Source: Patulibacter brassicae (lineage in GTDB: Bacteria; Actinomycetota; Thermoleophilia; Solirubrobacterales; Solirubrobacteraceae). From it: 64,000 nucleotides of DNA. Location: the NCBI RefSeq assembly GCF_033949425.1, contig NZ_JAXAVX010000009.1, forward strand, positions 76,115-140,114. Reading direction: 5' to 3'. The notes under the pieces are model-generated. The model ran no database searches. It had not been told where the DNA came from and saw only the letters and a list, made by a program, of their open reading frames with translations. Position numbers and translations under genes: made by a program. Below, one piece after another: positions 8,665 to 17,486 of this stretch (positions are counted from its first letter, which is position 1; the number at the start of each line of letters is the position of its first letter).

Positions 8665-8748
8665 GCCGTCAACGGTAGTGCGTCCTGCACCGCACGGGCG
8701 GCGGATCGGCCACCGCGCACGACCCCGCTCGTCGTATCGTCCCGGTCC

Positions 8749-8913
8749 ATGAGCGACGAGCAGTGGATCTGCGAGGCCTGTGGCTTCGTGTACGACCCGG
8801 CCGAAGGCGACCCGGACGGCGGCATCCCGCCCGGAACCGCCTTCGAGGACATCCCGGACACCTGGATGTGCCCGGTCTGCGGCGCCCGCAAGAACGAGTT
8901 CACGAAGCTCTAG
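8749..8913 (+). CDS. rubredoxin
   Basis: A 54-residue rubredoxin, a one-electron carrier with a single FeS4 centre. The four ligands are Cys8 and Cys11 (CEAC) and Cys41 and Cys44 (CPVC), with the usual GFVYDPAEGDPDGGIPPGTAFEDIPDTW core between. ATG 8749 follows a TATCGT -10-like box by about eight bases, which suggests a very short leader. Neighbours give no obvious redox partner; an alkane hydroxylase or similar is not in the window. Confidence 0.95.
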   Translation: MSDEQWICEACGFVYDPAEGDPDGGIPPGTAFEDIPDTWMCPVCGARKNEFTKL

Positions 8914-9028
8914 GAGAGGGGATCGCGGGCCCCGGCCCGCACGTCGGCCCCACGACCCCGTGCGGTGCGCGGCGGGGTGCGGGCGTCCGATGATGCTCGC
9001 CGGCACGGTGGGGGCCGAGGGCCCGACC

Positions 9029-9565
9029 TCAGTCGCCGACGGCGCCCTGCACCAGGGCGCCGTAGTCGACCTTCCACGTGCCGCCGACGCGGCGCAGGGG
9101 CGGTGCGCCGGCGGCGGTGGCGACCACCGCCCGGTCGCCGCGCACGGTGACCCGCGCGCCGCGCAGCGCGCGCAGCAGCGACGCGGGCGGCGGCGAGGAG
9201 GAGTTGCCGCTGTTGGCCATGAGCGCCTCGCAGTCGACCCCGCGGCGGCCGATCCGGGACGCGAGCCGCTCGATCCCGACGACGGTCGCGCAGGCCGTCG
9301 CGACGTCCCGCTCGCCGACCGCCACGACGAACCGCCGCAGCACCGCCCGGACCTCGCGGGCGGTGGCAGCGTCCGCGCGGCGCCCGCCCGCGAGCGTCAG
9401 CGGGGCGGGCCGCGGGGCCGTGGGCACCGACGCCCCGGCGTCGGCCGGGACGTCGGCCGGCGGGGCGACCGTCGACGGGCTGATCGCGTTCGGCGCGTCG
9501 CCGCCGCACCCCGCCAGCGGGACGGCGAGCGCGACGAGCGCGAGGAGGACGGGGCGGGTCGGCAT
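9029..9565 (-). CDS. putative lipoprotein
   Basis: A 178-residue exported protein with a lipoprotein signal peptide: MPTRPVLLALVALAVPLAGC, where LAGC is the lipobox. A Pro/Ala-rich linker follows. The mature domain has RAVLRRFVVAVGERDVATACATVVG near its start and GGTWKVDYGALVQG at the end, a layout resembling NTF2-like accessory domains. It also has an internal Cys (GVDCEALM). The start is ATG 9565, because longer in-frame starts would bury the signal peptide. Function unknown; it stands alone on the minus strand. Confidence 0.75.
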   Translation of the reverse strand: MPTRPVLLALVALAVPLAGCGGDAPNAISPSTVAPPADVPADAGASVPTAPRPAPLTLAGGRRADAATAREVRAVLRRFVVAVGERDVATACATVVGIERLASRIGRRGVDCEALMANSGNSSSPPPASLLRALRGARVTVRGDRAVVATAAGAPPLRRVGGTWKVDYGALVQGAVGD

Positions 9566-9668
9566 CGGGCGGGCGGCGGATCGGCCGGGCACGGGGTCTA
9601 TCACGCGCCGCCCGCGCCACGCGTCCGCCGCGGCCCGCCCGATGCGCGCAGGCTCGGGCGGGCGAGGA

Positions 9669-11111
9669 TCACGCCGGGTCGGCCAGTGGGGCGCCCGCCG
9701 GCGCGCCGCCACCCTCGGCCACGGCGGCCGCCGGCGCCGGGCGCCCGGGCGCGAGCAGCCCGATCACCGCGCCGACGGCGAGGACCGCGGCGCCGACCGG
9801 CAGCGCCGCCAGCAGCCCGTCGGTGAAGCCCTGCGGGGTGGCGTGGGAGCCGTGCGAGGCGAAGATCGTCGCGAGCACCGCCACGCCGAACACGCCGCCG
9901 GTCTCGCGGATCGCGTTCGTGGCGCCCGACGCCTTGCCGGCGAGCTCCGGCGGCGCGCTAGCGAGCACCGCGCCCGCGACCGGGGCGAAGACGAGCGCCA
10001 TCCCGACGCCGGCGAGGACGAACGGCGGAACGAGCTCGCCGTAGGGGACCGTGAGCGACGAGACCTGCGAGATCCAGAAGAGCGCGACCGCCTGCAGCGC
10101 CATCCCCGTGACGAGCAGCGGCCGGGCGCCGATCCGGTCGCTGAGGATCCCGGCGATCGGCGCGATGAGCACCGGCATGCCGGTCCACGGCAGGGTCCGC
10201 AGGCCGGCCTCCAGGGGGCCGTAGCCCTGGGCGATCTGGAAGAACTGGCTCAGCAGGAAGATCGAGCCGAACATCCCGAAGAACATCGCGAAGGACAGCC
10301 CGTTCGTCGCGCTGAACCGCACGGAGCGGAAGAGCCCGAGCGGCAGCATCGGCGCGGGCGTCCGTCGCTCCCACGCGAGGAACGCGCCGAGCAGCAGCAC
10401 GCCGACGGCCAGCGAGGCCACGACGGTCGTCGAGCCCCAGCCGAGGACCTGGCTGCGGATGACGCCGAAGGTCAGGCCGAACAGGCCGCCGGTCACGAGC
10501 AGCAGCCCCGGGCGGTCCAGCGGCGTGCTCGCACCGCCCGGACCGAACGACTCGCGCAGCTCCCGACGCGCGATCGGCAGCAGCGCGAGGCCGATCGGGA
10601 CGTTCAGCCAGAAGATCCAGGACCAGTGCAGCCCCTCGACGACGGCGCCGCCGACGGCGGGGCCGACCGCCACGCCGAGGCCGCCGATGCCGCCCCACAG
10701 GCCGATCGCCAGCCCGCGGCGCTGCGCCGGGACCGCGTCGGCGAGGATCGTGAGCGTCAGCGGGGTGACGATCGCCGCGCCGATGCCCTGGATCGCTCGC
10801 GCCGCGACGAGCAGCTCGATCGACGGGGCGAGCGCCGCCACGGCGCTCGCGCCGGTGAAGATCCCCAGGCCGAGGAGGAACATCCGGCGCCGGCCGAAGC
10901 GGTCGCCGAGCGCTGCGCCGGTGAGCAGGAAGACGGCGAACGCGAGGGTGTAGGCGTTGACGGTCCACTCGAGGGACTCGAGGGAGCCGCCGAGGTCGCG
11001 CTGGATCGACGGCAGCGCGACGCCGACGACGAGATTGTCCAGCGCGGTCATGAAGACGGCGAGCGCGACGATCACGACCGTGCGCAAGGGGAACGCGGGT
11101 GGGGCGGGCAT
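9669..11111 (-). CDS. MFS drug efflux transporter (DHA2/EmrB-QacA type)
   Basis: A 480-residue major facilitator of the 14-helix DHA2 type. Motif D1 is MTALDNLVVGVALPSIQRDL, the loop motif is GDRFGRRRMFLLG, and motif C-like repeats (GIGGLGVAVGPAVGGAVVE, followed by WSWIFWLNVPIG) are present. These exporters use the proton gradient to expel antiseptics, antibiotics or toxic metabolites. A TetR gene lies directly upstream on the same strand, and a candidate operator (11166-11181) sits between them, so the pump is probably induced by its substrate. The start is ATG 11111. Confidence 0.93.
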   Translation of the reverse strand: MPAPPAFPLRTVVIVALAVFMTALDNLVVGVALPSIQRDLGGSLESLEWTVNAYTLAFAVFLLTGAALGDRFGRRRMFLLGLGIFTGASAVAALAPSIELLVAARAIQGIGAAIVTPLTLTILADAVPAQRRGLAIGLWGGIGGLGVAVGPAVGGAVVEGLHWSWIFWLNVPIGLALLPIARRELRESFGPGGASTPLDRPGLLLVTGGLFGLTFGVIRSQVLGWGSTTVVASLAVGVLLLGAFLAWERRTPAPMLPLGLFRSVRFSATNGLSFAMFFGMFGSIFLLSQFFQIAQGYGPLEAGLRTLPWTGMPVLIAPIAGILSDRIGARPLLVTGMALQAVALFWISQVSSLTVPYGELVPPFVLAGVGMALVFAPVAGAVLASAPPELAGKASGATNAIRETGGVFGVAVLATIFASHGSHATPQGFTDGLLAALPVGAAVLAVGAVIGLLAPGRPAPAAAVAEGGGAPAGAPLADPA

Positions 11112-11165
11112 GGTGGGACTCCTGGTGGGACGGGACGGGAACGGGACGGAACGACGGGAAGGTGG

Positions 11166-11181
11166 GTGAGTGCTTACTTCC
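11166..11181. promoter_or_regulatory. candidate TetR operator before the exporter gene
   Basis: GTGAGT-GCTT-ACTTCC matches the dyad found upstream of the TetR gene (GTGAGT-GTGC-ACTCAC) in one full arm and four of six bases of the other. It lies 55 bases before the exporter start. Confidence 0.5.
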
Positions 11182-11231
11182 TTGCGGGCCGCACGAGCCG
11201 CGGGGCCGGCGGTGCCTGCGGCCGGGCGGGC

Positions 11232-11855
11232 TCAGGGCGTCGGCGCCTCCTCGGCGACCGGGTCCAGCGGGCTCGCGGTGAAGTCGTCGGGGAAGCAGCT
11301 GGCGCCGTCGAGCTCGCCGGTCCGCAGCACGTCGGCGAAGGGCTCGTCGAGCGTCGCGATCCCCGTCGCGGCGAGGACGTTCATGAGCATGCCCTGCGCG
11401 AAGAACCGCCGGATCTCGTCGGGCGTGGCGTCCGTCTCGCGCTGGATGAGCGCGAACAGCCGGCGGAACGAGGCCTGCATCGCCGCGCGGACGTCGGGGT
11501 CCCGCGGGGAGAGCGCGTGGGCGTGGAGCTGCAGCAGCAGCCGGCGCGGGTCGCTGAGCAGGCCGCCGTAGGCCATGCCGATCGCCGGGAGGACGTCCTC
11601 GCCGGTCGCGCGGGCTCGGTCGGCGGCGGTCTTGAACGCCTCGTGGATCTCGGCGTTGCAGCGCTCCACGACGGCCGTGACGAGCGCCTGCTTCGTCGGG
11701 AAGAGCCGGAAGAGGTACGCGTGCGAGATCCCGGCCTCCTCGGCGACCTCGGCGGTCGGGGTGGCGCCGATGCCGCGCTCGGCCATGAGGCGCGACGCGA
11801 CCGCGATCACCTGCTCGCGGCGCTCCTCGGCGGACATGCGGGTGCTCGGAGCCAC
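11232..11855 (-). CDS. TetR family regulator of the adjacent exporter
   Basis: A TetR repressor of about 207 residues. The N-terminal helix-turn-helix reads REQVIAVASRLMAERGIGATPTAEVAEEAGISHAYLFRLFPTKQAL, and the rest is a helical ligand-binding domain (QLHAHALSPRDPDVRAAM). The start is uncertain. GTG 11870 lies inside the palindromic operator and would put the promoter within the gene. GTG 11855 sits about seven bases after the -10 region and would be leaderless; ATG 11837 is the third choice. I use 11855. The operator-like dyads before this gene and before the exporter suggest autoregulation plus control of the pump. Confidence 0.88.
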   Translation of the reverse strand: MAPSTRMSAEERREQVIAVASRLMAERGIGATPTAEVAEEAGISHAYLFRLFPTKQALVTAVVERCNAEIHEAFKTAADRARATGEDVLPAIGMAYGGLLSDPRRLLLQLHAHALSPRDPDVRAAMQASFRRLFALIQRETDATPDEIRRFFAQGMLMNVLAATGIATLDEPFADVLRTGELDGASCFPDDFTASPLDPVAEEAPTP

Positions 11856-11858
11856 GAG

Positions 11859-11890
11859 GTGAGTGTGCACTCACTTCCTTGACCTGTCAA
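11859..11890 (-). promoter_or_regulatory. tetR promoter with overlapping palindromic operator
   Basis: On the minus strand a consensus TTGACA (11890-11885) is followed 17 bases later by CACACT (11867-11862). The dyad GTGAGTG-TG-CACTCAC at 11859-11874 covers the -10 box, a layout typical of TetR autorepression. Confidence 0.6.
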
Positions 11891-11978
11891 GCCCGTCGCG
11901 CGACACCGGTCGTCGAGGGGACGCGGCGATCACGGGCCGAACACGCCCGGATCGGTCGCGCGCGGCATCCTGTGGCCG

Positions 11979-13301
11979 ATGGCCGCTCCCCGCGACCGCG
12001 CCGCGACGCCGCGCTTCGCCGCGACCGTCGAGGAGGCCTTCGGCGCCGATCTCGTCCTCGCCCTGCGCGAGGCGGTGCGCGCGTTCGCGCTCTCGCGGGC
12101 CGTCGTCTGGATCGCCGGCCTGCTGACGATCGTCCTCTTCGGCTGGGCCGGATCGCGGGGCGCGCGCCTGGACCCGCTCTGGGAGTGCCGCCCGACCGCG
12201 GTCGGCGGGCTCGACGCGCTGATCGCCCCGGGATGCCGGTGGGACAGCACGTGGTACCTGACGATCGCGGGATCGGGCTACAGCCCCGCCGAGCCCGCGC
12301 GCTCGGCGTTCTTCCCGCTCTACCCGCTGCTGACGAGCATCGTCTCCGCACCGCTCGGGGGCGCGCTGGTCCCCGCGGGGCTGCTCGTGTCGTGGAGCGC
12401 GGCGATCGCGTTCCTCACCGCGCTGCACCAGGTCGTGGCCCGCGCCCGGGACCGGGCGACCGCCCGCACCGTCGTGCGGGTCGCGGCGTACGTCCCGCCG
12501 GCCGTCTTCCTCTCGGCGATCTACACCGAGTCGCTCTTCCTGCTGCTCTCGCTCGGCTGCCTCGCCGCCGCCCGCCGCGACCGCTGGCTGCTCGCCGGCG
12601 CGCTCGGCGCGCTCGCGTCGTCCTGCCGCAGCATCGGGGTGCTGCTCGTGCTGCCCCTGCTCGTGGAGGTCCTCTGGGGTCGCCGGAGCGACGCCCGCAC
12701 CGTCGCCCGGACCGTCGGCCGCTGGACGATCCGCCACCGCGCGCTGCGCGCCGACGTCGCCTGGATCGCGCTCGTCCCGCTCGGGCTGCTCGCCTACGCG
12801 ACGTACCTCGGCCTGGCGACCGCCGACCCGCTCGGGGCGGTCCGGGCCCAGGGCGACTGGGCGCGGCAGTTCCTGACCCCGATCGGCGGGCTGGGCGCCG
12901 GCGTCTGGGCCGTCGTCGGCCGGACCGGCGAGCTCGCCGGCGCCTGGTCGATGCCGCCGCTCGTCGACGGGCAGCAGGCCGGGCTCCTGCTCGCGCGCGA
13001 CGCCGTCCTGCTCGCCGTCGTCGTCGTCGCGATCGCCGCGCTCTGGTGGGCCCGCCGCCGCATGCCCGTGAGCTGGCTGGCGTGGGGCGCCATCTCGCTG
13101 GCGTACCCGCTGTCGGTCCCCTCGAGCCAGCAGCCGCTGATGTCGCTGCCGCGCTTCGCGATGGCGTGCTTCCCGATCGTCGTCGCGCTCGGCCTCTGGG
13201 CGCACGCGCGACCCGGCCGGATGCGGTGGCTCGCGCCGCTGCTGCTCGCGCTGCAGGCGGGCTGGGCGATCCTCTTCGTCAGCTGGGTCTGGGCACCCTG
13301 A
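11979..13301 (+). CDS. PIG-V-like mannosyltransferase, membrane protein
   Basis: A 440-residue polytopic protein of the PIG-V/GT-C mannosyltransferase type. The first loop carries CRWDSTWYLTIAGSGY, the WD-containing luminal motif of this family, followed by FFPLYPLL. The body contains several hydrophobic helices (for example LSRAVVWIAGLLTIVLFGW and PPAVFLSAIYTESLFLLLSLGCLA). Such enzymes transfer mannose from a polyprenyl-phosphate donor on the outer face of the membrane, in lipoglycan or protein glycosylation. Start ATG 11979. No neighbouring gene names the acceptor. Confidence 0.82.
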   Translation: MAAPRDRAATPRFAATVEEAFGADLVLALREAVRAFALSRAVVWIAGLLTIVLFGWAGSRGARLDPLWECRPTAVGGLDALIAPGCRWDSTWYLTIAGSGYSPAEPARSAFFPLYPLLTSIVSAPLGGALVPAGLLVSWSAAIAFLTALHQVVARARDRATARTVVRVAAYVPPAVFLSAIYTESLFLLLSLGCLAAARRDRWLLAGALGALASSCRSIGVLLVLPLLVEVLWGRRSDARTVARTVGRWTIRHRALRADVAWIALVPLGLLAYATYLGLATADPLGAVRAQGDWARQFLTPIGGLGAGVWAVVGRTGELAGAWSMPPLVDGQQAGLLLARDAVLLAVVVVAIAALWWARRRMPVSWLAWGAISLAYPLSVPSSQQPLMSLPRFAMACFPIVVALGLWAHARPGRMRWLAPLLLALQAGWAILFVSWVWAP

Positions 13302-13378
13302 GCCGCGCCGCGGTCCGCGCGTGGCGGCCGCGCGCCGAGGAGTGAGGCGTCCCCGCGACGCCCGCGCCGGCCCGGGCG

Positions 13379-14194
13379 TCAGTCGCGCAGGTCGACGACG
13401 AGGGGCGCGTGGTCGGAGGGCTTCGTGCCCTTGCGGTGCTCGCGCGAGACCCAGACGCGCTCGATCCGCTCCGCGGTGGCGCGGTCCACGAGCGCGAGGT
13501 CGATCCGCAGGCCGAGGTTCTTGTGGAAGCTGCCGGCCCGGTAGTCCCACCACGTGTACCGCGGACCGTCGACGCCCTTCGGGTCGTCGGCCGGGAACCC
13601 CTCGCCGTGGTGGTGGATGAACGCGTCGACGAGGCCGCCGGCCTCCAGGACGCCGGCGAGCGCGGCGCGCTCCTCCGGCGAGGTGTGGGTCGTGCCGGTG
13701 AAGCGCTCCGGCGCGTAGCAGTCGGCGTCGGTCGGGCAGACGTTCATGTCGCCGAGGATCACCGTCGGGCCGGCCGCGGCGAGCGTCTCGGCGCGCGCCG
13801 CCATCGCCCGCAGGAAGGAGAGCTTGCGCCGGTAGTCCGGGTGGTCCAGCGCCTTGCCGTTGATGACGTAGACGCTCGCGACGCGGATCCCGCCGACGGT
13901 CGCCTCGATCCAGCGGGCCTCCGTCGGGTCGTCCTCGCCGGGCAGGCCCCCCAGCGGGTCGGTCGGCTCGCCCGCGCCGTCGTGGCGGGTGAGGATCGCC
14001 ACGCCGTTCCAGGCGCCCTGCGAGTGGTCCACGACGTCGTAGCCGGCCGCGGCGAGCTCCAGCAGCGGCAGCTGGTCGCGGCCGCACTTCGTCTCCTGCA
14101 GCGCGAGCACGTCGGGCCGCAGATCCTCCAGCAGCTCGAGCACCCGCGGCAGCCGGGCGCGGAGCGAGGCGACGTTCCACGAGATCAGGCGCAC
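13379..14194 (-). CDS. xthA: exodeoxyribonuclease III / AP endonuclease
   Basis: A 271-residue ExoIII-family enzyme acting on abasic sites and 3' ends in base-excision repair. Visible motifs are LISWNVASLRA at the N-terminus, LQETK with catalytic Glu34, YVINGKALDHPDYRRKLSF, GDMNVCPTDAD, TWWDYRAGSF and the C-terminal SDHAP with the catalytic His. The start is GTG 14194, which places the first strand at residue 2; the longer frame to 14257 adds residues not seen in the family. It is convergent with the mannosyltransferase gene and divergent from the esterase. Confidence 0.95.
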   Translation of the reverse strand: MRLISWNVASLRARLPRVLELLEDLRPDVLALQETKCGRDQLPLLELAAAGYDVVDHSQGAWNGVAILTRHDGAGEPTDPLGGLPGEDDPTEARWIEATVGGIRVASVYVINGKALDHPDYRRKLSFLRAMAARAETLAAAGPTVILGDMNVCPTDADCYAPERFTGTTHTSPEERAALAGVLEAGGLVDAFIHHHGEGFPADDPKGVDGPRYTWWDYRAGSFHKNLGLRIDLALVDRATAERIERVWVSREHRKGTKPSDHAPLVVDLRD

Positions 14195-14268
14195 GGGGCG
14201 ATCCTCGCGGATCGCCGGCCCGGACGCGGCGTGGCGGGTGGGTCGCGGCCACCCCATAGGCTCCCGCC

Positions 14269-15348
14269 ATGGTCGCTGCGTCGCCCCGGTCGCCGGTCGT
14301 CCGCGAGCTGGGCCCGCCCGGGCCCGAGACGCTCGCCTTCGAGCGGCGACTGCGGCGGGTCATGCGCCCGCTGGCGGCGAGCTGGCGGATGACGCCGCGC
14401 GGCGTCCTCTGGCTCCAGCGGATCAGCGAGCCGCGCGGGCGCCGGATCCGCACGAAGGAGGGCAGCCAGGTCGACGTGACGGCGATCGGCGGCGTCCCGG
14501 TCGAGTGGGTCCGCGGCCCGCGGGCGATCGCCCGGCGCACCGACGACGAGCCGGTGCTGCTCTACCTGCACGGCGGCGGCTACGTCTTCGGCTCACCGCG
14601 CACGCACCGCGTCCTGACGTCGCAGCTCTCCGACGCCCTGGGCATCCCGGTGCTCGTCCCCGACTACCGGCTGCCGCCGGTGGCGACGCTGCCGGCGCCG
14701 ATCGAGGACGCCCTCGTCGTCTACCGGGCGCTGCTGGAGCGGGTCGCCCCGGAGCGGATCGTCGTCGCCGGCGACTCCGCGGGCGGCAACCTCGCGCACG
14801 GCCTGCTGCTGCACGCCGCCGAGGCGGGCCTGCCGATGCCCGCGGGCCTCGTGCTGCTCTCGCCGTGGAGCGACCTGACGATGAGCGGACCCTCGGTCCG
14901 CGCGAACGACGGGATCGACCCGTTCATCCCGGAGATCGCGCTCTGGCGCTGCGCCCGGGTGGCGTGCGCCGGCCTCGACGCGGCCGACTGGCGCTGCTCG
15001 CCGCTGTTCGGCCCCGACGCGCTCCAGGCCCGGCTGCCGCCGACCCTCGTCCAGGCGGGCTCGACCGAGGTCCTGCGCGACGACGCCCGCCGCGTCGCCG
15101 ACGCGCTGGCCCGCAACGGCGTCCCGGTCGAGCTGCAGCTCTTCGCGCACGTCCCGCACGTCCCGCCGATGTGGGGCAACCTGCCCGAGGGCCGCGACGC
15201 GACCCGGCGCGTCGGCGCGTTCCTGGCCGACGTGCTCCCCGAGGGCGCCGCGCACCGACCGGACCGCCGCGACGCCGCCGCGGCCACGAGCGACGAGACG
15301 ACGACCGCCGACGGGCTCGAGCCCGAGAGCGCCGGAGCGACGACGTGA
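14269..15348 (+). CDS. alpha/beta hydrolase, HSL-type esterase
   Basis: A 359-residue hydrolase of the hormone-sensitive-lipase group. The oxyanion motif is YLHGGGYVFGSPRTHR, the nucleophile is in GDSAGGNLAHG, and the catalytic His is in the FAHVPHVPPMWG region near the C-terminus. It should hydrolyse short or medium carboxylic esters. Its TGA overlaps the GTG of glycerol kinase by three bases, so the two are translationally coupled. An esterase releasing glycerol from acylglycerols followed by glycerol kinase makes a sensible unit, though that link is inference. A TAGGCT box lies near 14255. Confidence 0.9.
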   Translation: MVAASPRSPVVRELGPPGPETLAFERRLRRVMRPLAASWRMTPRGVLWLQRISEPRGRRIRTKEGSQVDVTAIGGVPVEWVRGPRAIARRTDDEPVLLYLHGGGYVFGSPRTHRVLTSQLSDALGIPVLVPDYRLPPVATLPAPIEDALVVYRALLERVAPERIVVAGDSAGGNLAHGLLLHAAEAGLPMPAGLVLLSPWSDLTMSGPSVRANDGIDPFIPEIALWRCARVACAGLDAADWRCSPLFGPDALQARLPPTLVQAGSTEVLRDDARRVADALARNGVPVELQLFAHVPHVPPMWGNLPEGRDATRRVGAFLADVLPEGAAHRPDRRDAAAATSDETTTADGLEPESAGATT

Positions 15349-16823
15349 TCCTCGCGATCGACCAGGGGACGACGGGCACGACCTGCCTCGTGGTCGACGG
15401 CGAGGGCGACCTCGTCGGCCGGGGCTACCGCGAGTTCTCCCAGCACTTCCCGCGACCGGGGTGGGTCGAGCACGACGCGGCCGAGATCTGGGAGGTCACC
15501 CGCCGCGTCGCGCTCGAAGCCTGCGACGACGCGGGGATCGCCCCCGCCGACCTCCAGGCGATCGGGATCACGAACCAGCGCGAGACCGTCTGCGCGTGGG
15601 ACCCCGCAACCGGCGAGCCGCTGCACCGGGCGATCGTCTGGCAGGACCGCCGGACCGCCGCCATGTGCGCGCGGCTGCGCGAGGCCGGGCACGAGCAGCT
15701 CATCCGCGAGCGGACCGGCCTCGTGCTGGACCCGTACTTCTCCGGCACGAAGATCGCCTGGCTGCTCGAGCACGCGCCGGAGCTGCGCGAGCGCGCCGAG
15801 CGGGGCACCGCGGTCTTCGGGACGATCGACTCGTGGCTGCTCTTCCGGCTGACCGGCGAGCACGTCACCGACCCGTCCAACGCGTCGCGGACGATGCTCT
15901 ACGGGCTGGAGGCCGGCGACTGGGACGACGAGCTCTGCGCGCTGCTCGGCGTGCCGCTCCGGGCGCTCCCGGAGGTCCGACCCTCGATCGGGGGCTTCGG
16001 GACCGTGCGCCCGGGCGTCCTGGGCGACGCGACCTGCCCGGTCGGCGGCGTGGCGGGGGACCAGCAGGCCGCGCTGTACGGCCAGGCGTGCCTGGACCCG
16101 GGGGAGGGCAAGAACACCTACGGCACCGGCTCGTTCGTGCTGCTCAACGCGGGCGACGCCCCGCCGGCCGAGCACGAGGGCCTGCTGCGGACGGTCGGCT
16201 GGCAGATCGGGCAGCGGCGGATGTTCGCCTACGAGGCGTCGGTCTTCGCGACCGGCGCCGCCGTCCAGTGGCTGCGCGACGGGCTCGGGATCATCTCGAG
16301 CGCCGCGGAGACCGAGCCGCTCGCCGACTCGCTCGAGGGCAACGACGGCGTCTACCTCGTGCCGGCGTTCGCGGGGCTCGGCGCGCCGCACTGGGATCCC
16401 TACGCCCGCGGGACGATCACCGGGCTGACGCGCGGCACGACGCGGGCGCACCTCGCGCGCGCGACGCTCGAGGCGATCGGCTTCCAGACCCTCGACGCGG
16501 TGCGGGCGATGGAGTCCGTCGCGGCGCAGCCGCTGCGGGTCCTGAAGGCCGACGGCGGTGCGACCGCGAACCGCTGGCTCATGCGGTTCCAGGCCGACCT
16601 GCTCGGCGTGCCGGTGGTCGTGCCGGCGATCCACGAGACGACCGCGCTCGGTGCGGCGTTCATGGCCGGCGTGGGGGTGGGGCGCTGGAACCAGCGCGAG
16701 GTCACCCGCACCTGGCGCGCCGCGACGACCTACGAGCCGACGATGTCGCGCGATCGCGCGGAGGAGCTCCACGCCGGCTGGCGGGACGCGGTCGGGCGGT
16801 CGCTCGGTCAGGCGCGCGACTGA
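15345..16823 (+). CDS. glpK: glycerol kinase
   Basis: A 492-residue FGGY-family kinase phosphorylating glycerol to glycerol 3-phosphate. The phosphate-binding DQGTTGTT is at the N-terminus. The glycerol-site segments GITNQRETV, WQDRRTA and FSGTKIAWLL follow, then GNDGVYLVPAFAGLGAPHWDPYARG and the ATP-side ADGGATANRWLM. Length and order match GlpK rather than other FGGY kinases. The start is GTG 15345, overlapping the upstream esterase stop, with a GGAG about eight bases before it. No glycerol facilitator or dehydrogenase is adjacent. Confidence 0.96.
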   Translation: MILAIDQGTTGTTCLVVDGEGDLVGRGYREFSQHFPRPGWVEHDAAEIWEVTRRVALEACDDAGIAPADLQAIGITNQRETVCAWDPATGEPLHRAIVWQDRRTAAMCARLREAGHEQLIRERTGLVLDPYFSGTKIAWLLEHAPELRERAERGTAVFGTIDSWLLFRLTGEHVTDPSNASRTMLYGLEAGDWDDELCALLGVPLRALPEVRPSIGGFGTVRPGVLGDATCPVGGVAGDQQAALYGQACLDPGEGKNTYGTGSFVLLNAGDAPPAEHEGLLRTVGWQIGQRRMFAYEASVFATGAAVQWLRDGLGIISSAAETEPLADSLEGNDGVYLVPAFAGLGAPHWDPYARGTITGLTRGTTRAHLARATLEAIGFQTLDAVRAMESVAAQPLRVLKADGGATANRWLMRFQADLLGVPVVVPAIHETTALGAAFMAGVGVGRWNQREVTRTWRAATTYEPTMSRDRAEELHAGWRDAVGRSLGQARD

Positions 16824-16878
16824 CCGCGGCGCGGGCCCCCGACCGACGGCCGGACGGGGACGCGCGACGGGCGCAGGA

Positions 16879-16992
16879 TCAGCGGGGCAGGCGCAGCGGC
16901 GCGGCCGGGGCGGCGACGACGTTGCGGTACGCGGCCCGCCAGAGCGCGACGTAGGCGGCCGTGGCGGCGGCCCAGGCCAGTCGGTGGTGCAT
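16879..16992 (-). CDS. small hydrophobic protein, 37 residues
   Basis: A short frame with a strong GGAAGGAG ribosome site about ten bases before ATG 16992. The protein begins MHHRLAWAAATAAYVALWRAAY and ends in APLRLPR: one hydrophobic stretch that could cross or lie on the membrane, with a basic end. The good ribosome site in an otherwise empty gap is the main support. Function unknown. Confidence 0.45.
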   Translation of the reverse strand: MHHRLAWAAATAAYVALWRAAYRNVVAAPAAPLRLPR

Positions 16993-17486
16993 CGCGGGTG
17001 GCTCCTTCCGGTCGCGGGGTGATGGGGCAGCGATCGGCCCGGGCCGGCCGGTCGAACAGCGCGAGGGCACCCGCCTGGACGCCCGTACGGCCCCGACCCG
17101 CGCGGGACGTCGACGGAGGATCGACGCGGGGCGGGCGCGGCCGGGCCCGTCGTCGCCCGGCGAGCCGGCGATGCCTCGGGCACCGAGGCACGGGTGGACC
17201 GGGCCCCGCCCGGGCCGCTCCCGAGCCGCCGAGGCACGGGTGGGGGCGGGACGCCCGGGCTGCAACGCGTCGCCCGTGCTGCAAGGGCCCGTTCGCCGGT
17301 CCCGCCGGGCGAGGAGCACGACGGCGTGGCGGCGAACCACCGCGCATGGCCGATCTCTCCCGTCGTCCGCCGGACGACCTCGGCGCCCAGGGTCGCGGCG
17401 TGCCCCGGGGCGGGCGTGACCGATGCCTCACCCGTGGCCCGGCGGCGGTCACGGCTGCGGCCCCGGGGACCGGCGAGGCTGCCGGC
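16993..17486. other. gene-poor gap with short repeats
   Basis: About 490 bases without a convincing gene. It contains GAGGCACGGGTGG twice (near 17185 and 17230) and a related inverted version near 17425. A perfect GCCTCGG-GCA-CCGAGGC hairpin lies at 17173-17189. The open frames here have random-looking, Arg/Pro/Gly-rich content. Confidence 0.5.

Noticed and set aside
8665..9006. N-terminal extension of the Nudix protein to 9006
   Set aside because: It would run antisense through the rubredoxin gene and has no domain; GTG 8664 fits the family start.
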